DNA of 64,000 nt, taken from positions 62,001 through 126,000 of the forward strand of contig NZ_QJUA01000008.1 in assembly GCF_003254575.1 (NCBI RefSeq). Reading direction: 5' to 3'. This DNA is from Mycobacterium kyogaense. Its GTDB lineage: Bacteria > Actinomycetota > Actinomycetes > Mycobacteriales > Mycobacteriaceae. A program made the translations under genes and the position numbers. This document shows, one piece after another, positions 29,838 through 38,877 of the stretch; the first letter of the stretch is position 1, and each line of letters begins with the position of its first letter. The notes beneath the pieces were generated by a model. That model worked only from the letters and a program-made list of their open reading frames with translations, ran no database searches and was not told the DNA's origin.

Positions 29838-30934
29838 ACCGCGACCAGGTCGTCGGCGTGCACGACCGGACGCCGCATCTCGGCGGGCAGATCGGAGGTC
29901 GACCGGCCCAGCATGGTCGACAGTTCGGCAGCGTCGTAGGCCACCACACCCCGGGCCACCATCGTCGCGTCGTGGCTGCGAAGCTCGACGACGTCGCCGC
30001 CGGAGAATCGGCCCGTCACCGCCGTGATGCCGGCCGGGAGCAGTGAGCGGCGCCGCCGCACGACCGCGTCGACCGCCCCGTCGTCCAGCGTCAACGCCCC
30101 GGCCGACTCGGCGGCGTAGCGCACCCAGAAGCGGCGGGCCGACATCCGCTCGGCACGGGGGGCGAACACGGTGCCCACCGACGCGTCGTCCAGCGCGGTA
30201 GCGGCATCGGCCGCCGCGGCCAGCAGGACCGGGACCCCGGCATCAGAGGCCAGCAGCGCCGCCGACAGCTTCGACTCCATGCCGCCGGTCCCGAGGTGAC
30301 TGCCGCGCCCCGCCGAGACCCCGGTCAGGTCGTCGGGCCCGGCTACCTCGGAGATGAAGCGCGCGTCCACTTTTCGCGGATCACTGTCGTAGAGACCGTC
30401 GACGTCGGAGAGCAGGATCAGCGCGTCGGCCCCCACCAGGTGCGCGACGAGCGCGGAAAGCCGATCGTTGTCACCGAACCGGATCTCGTTGGTGGCCACG
30501 GTGTCGTTCTCGTTGACGATCGCGATGGCGTGCAGCGCGCGTAGCCGATCGAGGGTGCGCTGGGCGTTGGTGTGCTGCACCCGCATCGAGATGTCGTGCG
30601 CCGTGAGCAGGACCTGCCCGACGGTGCGCTGATAGCGCGCGAACGCCGCACTCCACGAATTGACCAGCGCCACTTGACCGACGCTCGCGGCGGCCTGCTT
30701 GGTCGCCAGGTCGGTGGGCCGCCGGGTCAGGCCCAGCGGCTCGATGCCGGCGGCGATCGCACCAGAGGACACGATCACCACATCCGAGCCGGCCTTCATC
30801 CGCGCCTCTATCGCGTCGACCAGGTGATGCAGCCGGCCGCTGTCGAATTCGCCTGTCGGCGTGGTCAACGCGGTGGTACCGATCTTGACGACCACCGATC
30901 GGGCGGTGCGAACCGCCTCGCGGTGAAGGCTCAT
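29834..30934 (-). CDS. proB: glutamate 5-kinase
   Basis: 366 residues from the ATG at 30932-30934; an ATG 30 bp upstream would overlap obgE, and the shorter form aligns with the M. tuberculosis N-terminus as I recall it. Amino acid kinase domain: [58 protein letters not shown]-terminal PUA domain follows (about residues 270-350). Phosphorylates glutamate, first step of proline synthesis and normally feedback-inhibited by proline. Begins 4 bp after obgE stops. Confidence 0.96.
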   Translation of the reverse strand: MSLHREAVRTARSVVVKIGTTALTTPTGEFDSGRLHHLVDAIEARMKAGSDVVIVSSGAIAAGIEPLGLTRRPTDLATKQAAASVGQVALVNSWSAAFARYQRTVGQVLLTAHDISMRVQHTNAQRTLDRLRALHAIAIVNENDTVATNEIRFGDNDRLSALVAHLVGADALILLSDVDGLYDSDPRKVDARFISEVAGPDDLTGVSAGRGSHLGTGGMESKLSAALLASDAGVPVLLAAAADAATALDDASVGTVFAPRAERMSARRFWVRYAAESAGALTLDDGAVDAVVRRRRSLLPAGITAVTGRFSGGDVVELRSHDATMVARGVVAYDAAELSTMLGRSTSDLPAEMRRPVVHADDLVAV

Positions 30935-30938
30935 CGTC

Positions 30939-32402
30939 TCATCGCTCTTCGCGCGAGCGCTCATCGTCCGGACTCTCCCGACGCGCTTTCCTCGCCGCCT
31001 TGCGCTCGTCGGCCGACACCCGGTCGCTCTGTTCGAGCCGGATGTCGGTGCCGCGGCCGGACAGGTGCACGTCGACGCCGGCGGGCGTCTGCGGCTCCCA
31101 GTCGAACGTCATGTCGCCGATGGTCACCGCGCAGCCCGGCCGGGCGCCGAGTTTGAGCAGTTCGTCTTCGACGCCCAGGCGCGCCAACCGGTCACCGAGA
31201 TAGCCGACGGCTTCGTCGTTCTCGAAGTTCGTCTGCGCCACCCAGCGCTGCGGGCGGGTGCCGCGGACGACGAAGCCGCCCTGGCCGTCCGGTTCGACGG
31301 AGAACGAGGTCTCGTCGACCGGCACGGGCCGGATCACCGGGCGCCGAGGGACCACCTCGGGTTGCGCCGCGCGGTAGGCCGCGACCATGTCCCACAGCGC
31401 GAACGTCAACTGCCGCAAGCCTTCTCGAGCAACCGTGGACACCTCGAATACCGGCCAGCCGAATGTCGAGGCGATCTCCTCGGACACGAAGTCGGCGAGC
31501 TCGCGGGCTTCGGGTACGTCGATCTTGTTGAGTACCACCGCGCGCGGGCGCTCGGCGAGATCACCGAGCGTGTTGTCACCCTGCAGTGTCGGGGTGTAGG
31601 CGGCGATCTCGGCTTCGAGCGCCTCGATGTCGGAGATCGGATCGCGGCCGGGTTCCAGCGTCGCGCAGTCGACCACGTGCACGAGCACCGCGCAGCGCTC
31701 GATGTGGCGCAGGAAGTCCAGCCCCAGCCCGCGGCCTTCAGAAGCACCCGGGATCAGTCCGGGAACATCGGCGACGGTGAACGTGTGGTCGCCTGCGGAG
31801 ACGACGCCGAGGTTCGGCGCGAGCGTCGTGAACGGATAGTCGGCGATCTTCGGCTTGGCCGCCGAGATCGCGGAAACCAGCGAGGACTTGCCTGCGGACG
31901 GAAACCCGACCAGGCCGACGTCGGCGACGGTCTTCAGTTCGAGCGTGAGGTCGCGGATCTCACCCTTTTCGCCCAACAGCGCGAATCCGGGCGCCTTGCG
32001 CGCCCGCGACGCCAAGGCCGCGTTGCCGAGTCCGCCGCGGCCACCCGCGGCCGCCTCGAAGCGTGTGCCGGGGCCGACGAGGTCGGCCAGCAACCGCCCC
32101 TGCTCGTCGAGTACGACAGTGCCGTCAGGCACCTTGACCTCGAGATCGGCGCCTGCGGCCCCGTCCCGGTTGCTGCCGGCACCCTGCTTTCCGGACGGAG
32201 CGACCACGTGCGGGTGAAAGTGGAAGTCGAGCAGCGTGTGCACCTGCGGGTCGACGACGAACACGATGCTTCCGCCGCGTCCGCCGTTGCCGCCGTCCGG
32301 TCCGCCGAGAGGCTTGAACTTCTCGCGGTGCACCGATGCGCAGCCGTTGCCGCCGTTACCCGCCCTTGCGTGAATCACCACGCGGTCGACGAAGCGGGTC
32401 AT
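30939..32402 (-). CDS. obgE: Obg/CgtA GTPase
   Basis: 487 residues in three domains: the glycine-rich Obg fold ([20 protein letters not shown]), the GTPase (G1 GFPSAGKSS at 166-174, G3 [13 protein letters not shown]4 LNKIDV) and the C-terminal OCT domain ([20 protein letters not shown]) followed by a charged tail. An essential ribosome-associated GTPase for 50S assembly and stress signalling. Sits between rpmA and proB as in other actinobacteria, with a hairpin element in the gap to rpmA. Confidence 0.97.
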   Translation of the reverse strand: MTRFVDRVVIHARAGNGGNGCASVHREKFKPLGGPDGGNGGRGGSIVFVVDPQVHTLLDFHFHPHVVAPSGKQGAGSNRDGAAGADLEVKVPDGTVVLDEQGRLLADLVGPGTRFEAAAGGRGGLGNAALASRARKAPGFALLGEKGEIRDLTLELKTVADVGLVGFPSAGKSSLVSAISAAKPKIADYPFTTLAPNLGVVSAGDHTFTVADVPGLIPGASEGRGLGLDFLRHIERCAVLVHVVDCATLEPGRDPISDIEALEAEIAAYTPTLQGDNTLGDLAERPRAVVLNKIDVPEARELADFVSEEIASTFGWPVFEVSTVAREGLRQLTFALWDMVAAYRAAQPEVVPRRPVIRPVPVDETSFSVEPDGQGGFVVRGTRPQRWVAQTNFENDEAVGYLGDRLARLGVEDELLKLGARPGCAVTIGDMTFDWEPQTPAGVDVHLSGRGTDIRLEQSDRVSADERKAARKARRESPDDERSREER

Positions 32403-32424
32403 CGATGTTCTCCTCTCTCAGTGC

Positions 32425-32481
32425 CGAAATCGACGTCTGGGCGCCAAAATGCGAGTGCGTGGCGCCCGAACGTCGATCTCG
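32425..32481. repeat. 57-bp interrupted inverted repeat between rpmA and obgE
   Basis: ATCGACGT (32429-32436) plus GGGCGCCA (32439-32446) pair with TGGCGCCC (32460-32467) plus ACGTCGAT (32470-32477); each side has a two-base interruption and the loop is 13 bases. Three further pairs extend it outward past one mismatch. Strong enough to fold in the rpmA-obgE transcript, where it could attenuate or be a processing site; there is no U-tract. Confidence 0.8.
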
Positions 32482-32497
32482 ACGATGGAGAAAGAGG

Positions 32498-32764
32498 TCA
32501 GGCGTCGGTGCGGGTGACCCGCACGATGTTGACGTACTTGCGCCCGCGCTTGGTGCCGAACTCGACTGCGCCGGGCGCGGTCGCGAACAGGGTGTCGTCA
32601 CCGCCACGGCCGACGTTGACGCCGGGATGGAAGTGAGTGCCGCGCTGACGGACCAGGATCTCGCCGGCCTTGACGACCTGTCCGCCGAAGCGCTTGACGC
32701 CGAGCCGCTGGGCGGCTGAGTCGCGACCGTTGCGTGAGCTGGAAGCGCCCTTCTTGTGTGCCAT
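32498..32764 (-). CDS. rpmA: 50S ribosomal protein L27
   Basis: 88 residues beginning [20 protein letters not shown], a textbook L27 whose N-terminus reaches the peptidyl-transferase centre. The [14 protein letters not shown] and [20 protein letters not shown] blocks are present. No Firmicutes-type N-terminal extension requiring cleavage. Follows rplU by 17 bp. Confidence 0.98.
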   Translation of the reverse strand: MAHKKGASSSRNGRDSAAQRLGVKRFGGQVVKAGEILVRQRGTHFHPGVNVGRGGDDTLFATAPGAVEFGTKRGRKYVNIVRVTRTDA

Positions 32765-32781
32765 GTCTGTCGCTCCCGTCG

Positions 32782-33105
32782 TTACTTGATGCCGGTGACC
32801 TTGAGAACCGTCAGCTGCTGACGGTGCCCCTGGCGCTTGTGATAACCGGTCTTGTTCTTGAACTTGTGGATGCGGATCTTCGGACCCTTGGTGTGCTCGA
32901 GGACCTCGCCGGTGACCGCGACCTTCTCCAGCGCCTTCGCGTCGGTGGTCACGTCGGCTCCGTCGACGACGAGCGCCACGGGCAGCGACACCGTGCCACC
33001 GGGCTCGACGTCGAGCTTCTCCACCTTGACGATGTCACCGGCGGCGACCTTGTACTGCTTGCCACCGGTCTTGACGATCGCGTACGTGGCTTTCTGCGCT
33101 GCCAT
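32782..33105 (-). CDS. rplU: 50S ribosomal protein L21
   Basis: 107 residues; [20 protein letters not shown] and [20 protein letters not shown] are L21 signatures. Binds 23S rRNA with L20. First gene of rplU-rpmA-obgE-proB. The 160-bp stretch separating it from rne (33106-33265) should hold the operon promoter, but no clear pair of boxes stands out. Confidence 0.98.
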   Translation of the reverse strand: MAAQKATYAIVKTGGKQYKVAAGDIVKVEKLDVEPGGTVSLPVALVVDGADVTTDAKALEKVAVTGEVLEHTKGPKIRIHKFKNKTGYHKRQGHRQQLTVLKVTGIK

Positions 33106-33265
33106 CGTTGGTCATCCTCTACTTCGCGTGCGGGCGCGCATCACCTGACGGTCTGCGTGCGGATCTTGGTGCGGGATCTGGCATCCCTGCCTCGGGCCGG
33201 CTGTGGGCAGGCCCTGGAGACAACTGCTCAAGGTTACGTGAGCAGCGGGTTGAGGGTCAAACCGC

Positions 33266-36200
33266 TCAGTCGTTACTGGGCGGCCCCGCCGGTCGTGCGG
33301 CGGCGCGGCGACGCTGCCGCACGGGCCGGACAGCGACGGCAGCGGGCTGCTCGTCCTCCTCGTCGTCGGAGTCGTCATCGTCGGAATCGTCATCGTCAGA
33401 GTCCTCGTCCGAATCGTCGTCATCCGAGTCATCGTCCGAATCGTCGTCGAAGTCGTCGTCGGCATCCTCGTCGTCGTCATCGTCGTCGTCTTCGTCGTCG
33501 AGCACGTCGATGTCGTCGTCTTCGGAGTCCTCGTCATCATCCGAGTCGTCATCATCCGAGTCGTCGAAGTCGTCGTCGAGTTCCTCGTCCTCGGTGTCGA
33601 CGACCGCGGCCCGGATGGTGTCCGGATCGAGCTCGGCGACCTCGTCGGGGGTACCGGTGGCCTCAGCATCGAGGTCGTGATCGTGGTCGTGCTCGCCGTC
33701 GTGCTCGTCGTCCTTGCCGTTGGCCGCGGCCATAGCCTTGAACATCGGATGCTCGCCGGGCGAATGCGCGGGCACCTTGGCGACCTGGACTTCCTGCTGC
33801 GCGGCACCGCGCTTGCCACGCTTGCCGCGCCGGCCACCGCCGCCGCCACCGCTGCCATTGGCGTTGCCGTTGCCATTGCCATTGCCGTTGCCACCGCCGT
33901 TGGAATCCGCCCTGCGACCGCCGCCCGAGGCGGTGTCGACCGGATCGCCGTGCAGCATGATGCCGCGTCCGCCGCAGTGCGCACACGTGGTGGAGAACGC
34001 CTCGATCAGGCCGGTGCCGAGCCGTTTGCGGGTCAGCTGCACCAGCCCCAGCGACGTCACCTCCGACACCTGGTGCCGGGTGCGGTCACGGGCCAGCGCC
34101 TCGGTCAGCCGGCGCAGCACCAGGTCACGGTTCGATTCGAGCACCATGTCGATGAAGTCGATGACCACGATGCCGCCGATGTCGCGCAGCCGCAGTTGCC
34201 GCACGATCTCCTCGGCGGCTTCCAGGTTGTTCCGGGTCACCGTCTGCTCGAGGTTGCCGCCCGATCCGGTGAACTTGCCGGTGTTGACGTCGACGACCGT
34301 CATCGCCTCGGTGCGGTCGATCACCAGGGTGCCGCCTGACGGGAGCCACACCTTGCGGTCCATCGCCTTGGCCAGCTGCTCGTCGATGCGGTGCACCGCG
34401 AACACGTCGGGCCCGTCGGAACCGGCCGGCTCGTAGCGCTCCATCCGGGCCAGCAGTTCCGGAGCGACGCCGGTGACGTAGTCGTTGATCGTCTTCCAGG
34501 CGTCGTCTCCGGACACGATCAGCTTGGAGAAATCCTCGTTGAACAGGTCTCGGATCACCTTGACCAGCACGTCGGGCTCTTCGTAGAGCGCCACGGCCGC
34601 GCCGGCCTTCTTCTGGGTGATCTCGGCGGCCTTGGCCTCGATCTCGGTCCACCGCTGCTGCAACCGCTCGACGTCACTGCGGATGTCGTCTTCTTTGACG
34701 CCTTCGGACGCGGTGCGGATGATCACGCCGGCGTTGGACGGCACCACCTCGCGCAGGATCTCCTTCAGCCGCTGCCGTTCGGTGTCGGGCAGCTTGCGGC
34801 TGATGCCGGTGGAGGAGGCGCCGGGCACGTAGACCAGGTAGCGGCCGGCAAGGGAGACCTGCGTGGTCAGCCGGGCACCCTTGTGTCCGACCGGGTCCTT
34901 GCTTACCTGCACGACCACGTAGTCGCCGGGTTTGAGCGCCTGTTCGATCTTGCGTTGGGCGCCGCCGAGACCGGCAGCCTCCCAGTTCACCTCACCGGCG
35001 TAGAGCACACCGTTGCGGCCGCGGCCGATGTCGACGAACGCCGCCTCCATCGACGGCAGCACGTTCTGCACGATGCCGAGATAGATGTTGCCGACCAGGG
35101 ACACCTGCGCCGCAGAGGTGATGAAATGTTCGACGACGACGCCGTCCTCCATCACCGCGATCTGGGTGTAGCGAGCACCCTCGTGCGGCGGCTCGCTACG
35201 GACCTTGTCCCGCACCACCATCGTGCGTGCGACGGACTCGCGCCGGGCGAGGAACTCGGCCTCGGACAGGATCGGGGGGCGACGCCGGCCCGCATCGCGG
35301 CCGTCCCGGCGGCGCTGACGCTTGGCCTCCAGGCGGGTGGAGCCGCTGATGCCCTGGATCTCGGAGTCCGACGAGCCCTTCGCGGCCTTGCCGCGCGGCT
35401 CGCGCTCGTGGACGACCGTGTTGGGCGGATCGTCGGGCGACGAACTGCTGTCGTTGTCGTTGTCGGCGCCGGACTTGCGGCGACGACGGCGGCGGCGACG
35501 ACGGGTCGCACCCTCGGTGCCGTTGTCGTCCTCGGCGTTGTCGTCGTCGTCACCGTCATCGGCGTCGGCGTCGGATTCGGCGGTCTCCCCGGACTCGGCC
35601 GACGGCTCGTCGTCGTCGCTGCCCGACTCGTCACCGTTCTGTTCACCACGGCCACGGCCTCGGCCGCGACGGCCCCGGCGTCGGCGTTTGGCCGACGGGC
35701 GGCCGGACGAGTCATCGTCGGTGTCGGTGTCCGATTCCTGGTCCGAGTCGGACCCCGAGTCGGACCCCGAGTCGGACCCCGAGTCGGACTCTGAGGCGGT
35801 GTCGTCCCCGTCCTCGTCGTCGTCGCTGCTGCTGCGGTCGGCGCGGGCCGCACGCACCACCGGTTGCGGCGCGACGAACAGCGGCAGGTAGTCGGCCGGT
35901 TCGGCCTCGACCGCGGGCGGCGTCTCCAGGATCAGCCGCGACTCCGGCTCCTCCTCGGCGGGCGCGTCGGGCTGCTGCTCGGCAACCGGCGCCGGTTCGG
36001 GGGCTGGTTCGGGCGCGGGTTCGACGGCCTCGGGCTCGGCTGCCGGTTCAGGCTCGGCCAGCGCCGCACGTACGCGGTCGGCCTCCTCGCGGCCGATCGT
36101 CGAGTGTGCGCTGCGGGTGCGCCCGTCGAGCTCAACGAGCGCGTCGATGATGCGCCTGCTCGTCGTCCCCAGCACCCGGGCCAGGGAGTGCACCCTCAGG

Positions 36201-36310
36201 CGTTCGGGCGTCGGAGGTGCGGGAGCCGCCGACTCTGTCGGCTGCGCCTCCGCGGGCGAAGCGGTGGCGGGGTCGTGAAGATCGTCACCCAGATGGTCAT
36301 TGTCGGCCAC
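33266..36310 (-). CDS. rne: ribonuclease E/G family endoribonuclease
   Basis: 1014 residues from GTG 36308-36310 (AGGAG 8 bp upstream). Order: an N-terminal region with an IF2-like helical motif (VLGTTSRRIIDALVELDG), a long acidic/Ser and Arg-Gly-rich disordered section to about residue 330, then the conserved catalytic core with the S1 domain (NIYLGIVQNVLPSMEAAFVD), the catalytic-site blocks VVDVNTGKFTGSG and GGIVVIDFIDM, and the zinc-link-type TCAHCGGRG. The C-terminus is Gly/Asn-rich, then an extreme Asp/Ser tail. It is the main mRNA decay and rRNA processing endonuclease; the disordered arms act as RNA and protein docking regions in mycobacterial homologues. Confidence 0.97.
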   Translation of the reverse strand: MADNDHLGDDLHDPATASPAEAQPTESAAPAPPTPERLRVHSLARVLGTTSRRIIDALVELDGRTRSAHSTIGREEADRVRAALAEPEPAAEPEAVEPAPEPAPEPAPVAEQQPDAPAEEEPESRLILETPPAVEAEPADYLPLFVAPQPVVRAARADRSSSDDDEDGDDTASESDSGSDSGSDSGSDSDQESDTDTDDDSSGRPSAKRRRRGRRGRGRGRGEQNGDESGSDDDEPSAESGETAESDADADDGDDDDNAEDDNGTEGATRRRRRRRRRKSGADNDNDSSSSPDDPPNTVVHEREPRGKAAKGSSDSEIQGISGSTRLEAKRQRRRDGRDAGRRRPPILSEAEFLARRESVARTMVVRDKVRSEPPHEGARYTQIAVMEDGVVVEHFITSAAQVSLVGNIYLGIVQNVLPSMEAAFVDIGRGRNGVLYAGEVNWEAAGLGGAQRKIEQALKPGDYVVVQVSKDPVGHKGARLTTQVSLAGRYLVYVPGASSTGISRKLPDTERQRLKEILREVVPSNAGVIIRTASEGVKEDDIRSDVERLQQRWTEIEAKAAEITQKKAGAAVALYEEPDVLVKVIRDLFNEDFSKLIVSGDDAWKTINDYVTGVAPELLARMERYEPAGSDGPDVFAVHRIDEQLAKAMDRKVWLPSGGTLVIDRTEAMTVVDVNTGKFTGSGGNLEQTVTRNNLEAAEEIVRQLRLRDIGGIVVIDFIDMVLESNRDLVLRRLTEALARDRTRHQVSEVTSLGLVQLTRKRLGTGLIEAFSTTCAHCGGRGIMLHGDPVDTASGGGRRADSNGGGNGNGNGNGNANGSGGGGGGRRGKRGKRGAAQQEVQVAKVPAHSPGEHPMFKAMAAANGKDDEHDGEHDHDHDLDAEATGTPDEVAELDPDTIRAAVVDTEDEELDDDFDDSDDDDSDDDEDSEDDDIDVLDDEDDDDDDDEDADDDFDDDSDDDSDDDDSDEDSDDDDSDDDDSDDEEDEQPAAVAVRPVRQRRRAAARPAGPPSND
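33350..33600 (-). repeat. rne: low-complexity Asp/Ser/Glu codon tract at the RNase E C-terminus
   Basis: Runs of GAC/GAT/GAG/TCC codons encode roughly 80 residues that are nearly all Asp, Ser or Glu (for example DDDDSDDDEDSEDDD), then switch to a basic Arg-rich end. A second repetitive tract near 35740-35800 is a 12-bp unit in tandem encoding Ser-Asp-Ser-Gly. Both are prone to in-frame length change. Confidence 0.85.
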
Positions 36311-36620
36311 GTATTCTCCTCAAGCCCCCGGGCGCGTCGTTTGCTGACGCGGCCACGCGAGGGCTACTGACTATTGGGTCCGGGCCACTTGAGCCCGAAC
36401 TGTTGTTGGTCTCGCTCCGAGACATCCCGACGGGAAGTTCTCGGTGCCGGTCTGAATGATGGCTGGACGGTCGGCGCCACATCGGGGTAGCGATGGTCGC
36501 AGTCGTCGAAGTCTTCATCCGAGTGACCAACCCGGGGTAGTCAGGCCAGTCGCTCGCGCCCAGTATCCCACATCACTGCGGAGGAACCCGAAACGCGGCG
36601 TCAGCGGGTCGGCGAGCCGC
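36311..36620. other. 310-bp intergenic region between rne and ndk
   Basis: No credible gene. It must carry the rne promoter and 5' leader (minus strand) and the 3' end of ndk lies beyond it. I see the rne ribosome-binding site at 36315-36321 and a weak 5-bp hairpin at 36602-36620 next to ndk, but no confident promoter boxes. A long leader would fit the RNase E autoregulation known in enterobacteria, which is only an analogy. Confidence 0.5.
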
Positions 36621-37031
36621 TCAGCTGGCGGGGAACCAGAGCTCGATCTCGCGCGCGGCGGACTCCGGGGAATCGGAACCGTGCACCAGGTTGAACTGCG
36701 TCTCCAGGCCCAGATCACCGCGGATGGTGCCCGGGACGGCCTTCTCGACCGGGTCGGTCCCACCGGCCAGCTGCCGGAACGCGGCGATCGCGCGCGGCCC
36801 CTCGAGCACGGCTGCCACGACCGGACCGGACGTGATGAACTCCAGCAGCGAGTCGAAGAACGGTTTGCCGTCGTGCTCGGCGTAGTGGGCGCGCGCCAGC
36901 GCGTCGTCGACGTTCTTGAGCTCGAGCGCAGCGACGGTCAGTCCCTTGGCTTCGATCCGGCTGATGATCTCGCCGATGAGCCGGCGGGCCACGCCGTCGG
37001 GCTTGATGAGGACGAGGGTTCGCTCTGTCAC
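36621..37031 (-). CDS. ndk: nucleoside diphosphate kinase
   Basis: 136 residues from GTG 37029-37031, identical in length to the M. tuberculosis enzyme. [19 protein letters not shown] opens the protein and the phosphorylated His lies in [12 protein letters not shown]. It equilibrates nucleoside triphosphates. The frame extends upstream to 37436 only as antisense-like overlap with the DUF4233 gene and that part is rejected. Confidence 0.97.
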   Translation of the reverse strand: MTERTLVLIKPDGVARRLIGEIISRIEAKGLTVAALELKNVDDALARAHYAEHDGKPFFDSLLEFITSGPVVAAVLEGPRAIAAFRQLAGGTDPVEKAVPGTIRGDLGLETQFNLVHGSDSPESAAREIELWFPAS

Positions 37032-37063
37032 GGCCGACAGCCTACCCATACGTCTCGGACGAT

Positions 37064-37462
37064 CTACTCCGTGCCGTGTTCGAGGTCGCGCTGCTGCCCG
37101 GGCAGCAGGCCCCGCCTCTGGCGGCGCAGCACTTCGGCCCGCAGGTAGGCGATCAGCAGCCACACCACCACGAAGAGCAGACCGATGAAGCCGATTCCCG
37201 GGTAGAGGAGCCAGCCGGCCACCAGCAGGAGTTGCACCCCGAGGTTGGCCCAGATGGCCCAGGGGCGGCCCTGCACGCCGGCCATCAGCAGCAGCAGGAC
37301 CGCCACGCCGACCACATAACCGATCGAGGGTCCGCTCAGGCCGCCACCGACGGCACCGACCACCGGCAGCGCGAGCAGCACCACGATGGCCTCGAGGATG
37401 AGGATGCCGGCCATGACGCCGCGGAAGCTCTTCCACGGATCGGGCGGGGTCGGGGCGCTCAT
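37064..37462 (-). CDS. DUF4233 membrane protein (Rv2446c-like)
   Basis: 132 residues with four membrane segments ([75 protein letters not shown]) and charged ends. Always found behind folC in mycobacteria; its ATG overlaps the folC stop (ATGA). Function unknown. Confidence 0.88.
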   Translation of the reverse strand: MSAPTPPDPWKSFRGVMAGILILEAIVVLLALPVVGAVGGGLSGPSIGYVVGVAVLLLLMAGVQGRPWAIWANLGVQLLLVAGWLLYPGIGFIGLLFVVVWLLIAYLRAEVLRRQRRGLLPGQQRDLEHGTE

Positions 37463-38877
37463 GCCGGGTCCTTACCGAACAGCGTGCGCGCCAGCCCGGC
37501 GGTGACGACGGATCCGGTGATCACGATCCCGGCGCCGCTCATGCCGCCGGCGCCCTCGACGTCACCACCCGAGTCCTCGACCAGCGCGGTGGCCGTCTCG
37601 ATCGCGTCGGGCAGCGTGGCCGCGACGACGACCCGCTCGGGGCCGAAGACCTCCTCGGCTTTGACGGCCAGGGCGTCGGTCTCCAGCGCGCGCGGTGAGC
37701 CGTTGGTGGTGACGACGATCTGGTCGAAGGCCGGCTCGAGGGCCGCCAGGATTCCGTCGACGTCCTTGTCGGCCATCACCGACACCACCCCGACCAGGAA
37801 GCGGAAGTCGAACTCCTCGGCGAGCGCGGAGGCCAACGCCGCCGCTCCCGCCGGGTTGTGGGCGGCATCGATGAAAACCGTTGGAGCGCTCCGCATCCGC
37901 TCCAGCCGACCTGGCGATGAGGCGGCCGCGAACCCGGCACGCACCGCGTCGACGTCGAGCTGACGGTCCGCGCCGGCGCCGAAGAACGCCTCGACGGCGG
38001 CGAGCGCGAGAACGGCGTTGTGTGCCTGGTGTTCACCGTGCAGCGGCAGGAAGATCTCCGAATAGCGGCCACCGAGCCCCTGCAGTTCGAGCATCTGCCC
38101 GCCGATCGCCACCTGGCGATAGAGCACCGCGAACTCGGAGTCTTCGCGCGCCACCGCTGCATCGGCGCGCACCGCGGCGGCCAGCAGCACCTCCATCGCC
38201 TCCGGTACCTGGCGGCCGATCACCGCGACGGTGTCCGTCGGCACCAGATCGTCGGCCTGGCGGGTGATGATGCCCGCCTTCTCGCCGGCGATCTCGGCAA
38301 TGGTGTCACCCAGATAATCGGTGTGGTCCATGCCGATCGGCGTGATCACCGCGACGGGCGCGTTGACCACATTGGTCGCATCCCACCGGCCGCCGAGGCC
38401 GACCTCGACGACGGCCACGTCGATCGGGGCGTCGGCGAAGGCGGCGAAGGCCATCGCGGTCACCACTTCGAATTTCGAGCAGCGCGGACCTCCCCCGGCC
38501 TCGGACTGCCGATCGACCAGCTCCACGAACGGTTCGATCTCCCGGTAGGTGTCGACGTAGGCGGCCGGGCTGATCGGCCGCCCGTCGATGGAGATCCGCT
38601 CGACGGCCGACTGCAGGTGCGGGCTGGTGGTTCGGCCGGTGCGTCGATGCAGCGCCGTGAGCAACGAGTCGACCATCCTGGCCACCGACGTCTTGCCGTT
38701 CGTGCCGGCGATGTGGATCGACGGGTAGCCGTTCTGCGGCGACCCGAGGAGTTCCAGCAGCGCAGAAATTCGGGCCGTGCTGGGCTCGATCTTGGTTTCC
38801 GGCCACCGCTGGTCGAGCAGGTGCTCGACCTGCAGCAGCGCTGCGATCTCGTCGGGTGCGGGCTCGGGAGTGCTCAC
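37459..38877 (-). CDS. folC: folylpolyglutamate/dihydrofolate synthase
   Basis: 472 residues from GTG 38875-38877. Mur-ligase-family ATP site [20 protein letters not shown], then [17 protein letters not shown] (folate loop), [37 protein letters not shown] and [14 protein letters not shown]. Adds glutamates to folates. Overlaps the valS stop in GTGA. The frame continuing to 39414 lies inside valS and is rejected. Confidence 0.95.
   Translation of the reverse strand: MSTPEPAPDEIAALLQVEHLLDQRWPETKIEPSTARISALLELLGSPQNGYPSIHIAGTNGKTSVARMVDSLLTALHRRTGRTTSPHLQSAVERISIDGRPISPAAYVDTYREIEPFVELVDRQSEAGGGPRCSKFEVVTAMAFAAFADAPIDVAVVEVGLGGRWDATNVVNAPVAVITPIGMDHTDYLGDTIAEIAGEKAGIITRQADDLVPTDTVAVIGRQVPEAMEVLLAAAVRADAAVAREDSEFAVLYRQVAIGGQMLELQGLGGRYSEIFLPLHGEHQAHNAVLALAAVEAFFGAGADRQLDVDAVRAGFAAASSPGRLERMRSAPTVFIDAAHNPAGAAALASALAEEFDFRFLVGVVSVMADKDVDGILAALEPAFDQIVVTTNGSPRALETDALAVKAEEVFGPERVVVAATLPDAIETATALVEDSGGDVEGAGGMSGAGIVITGSVVTAGLARTLFGKDPA

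Noticed and set aside
33350..33600. CRISPR-like or satellite repeat
   Set aside because: The periodicity is three-base codon repetition inside the RNase E frame, with no spacers.
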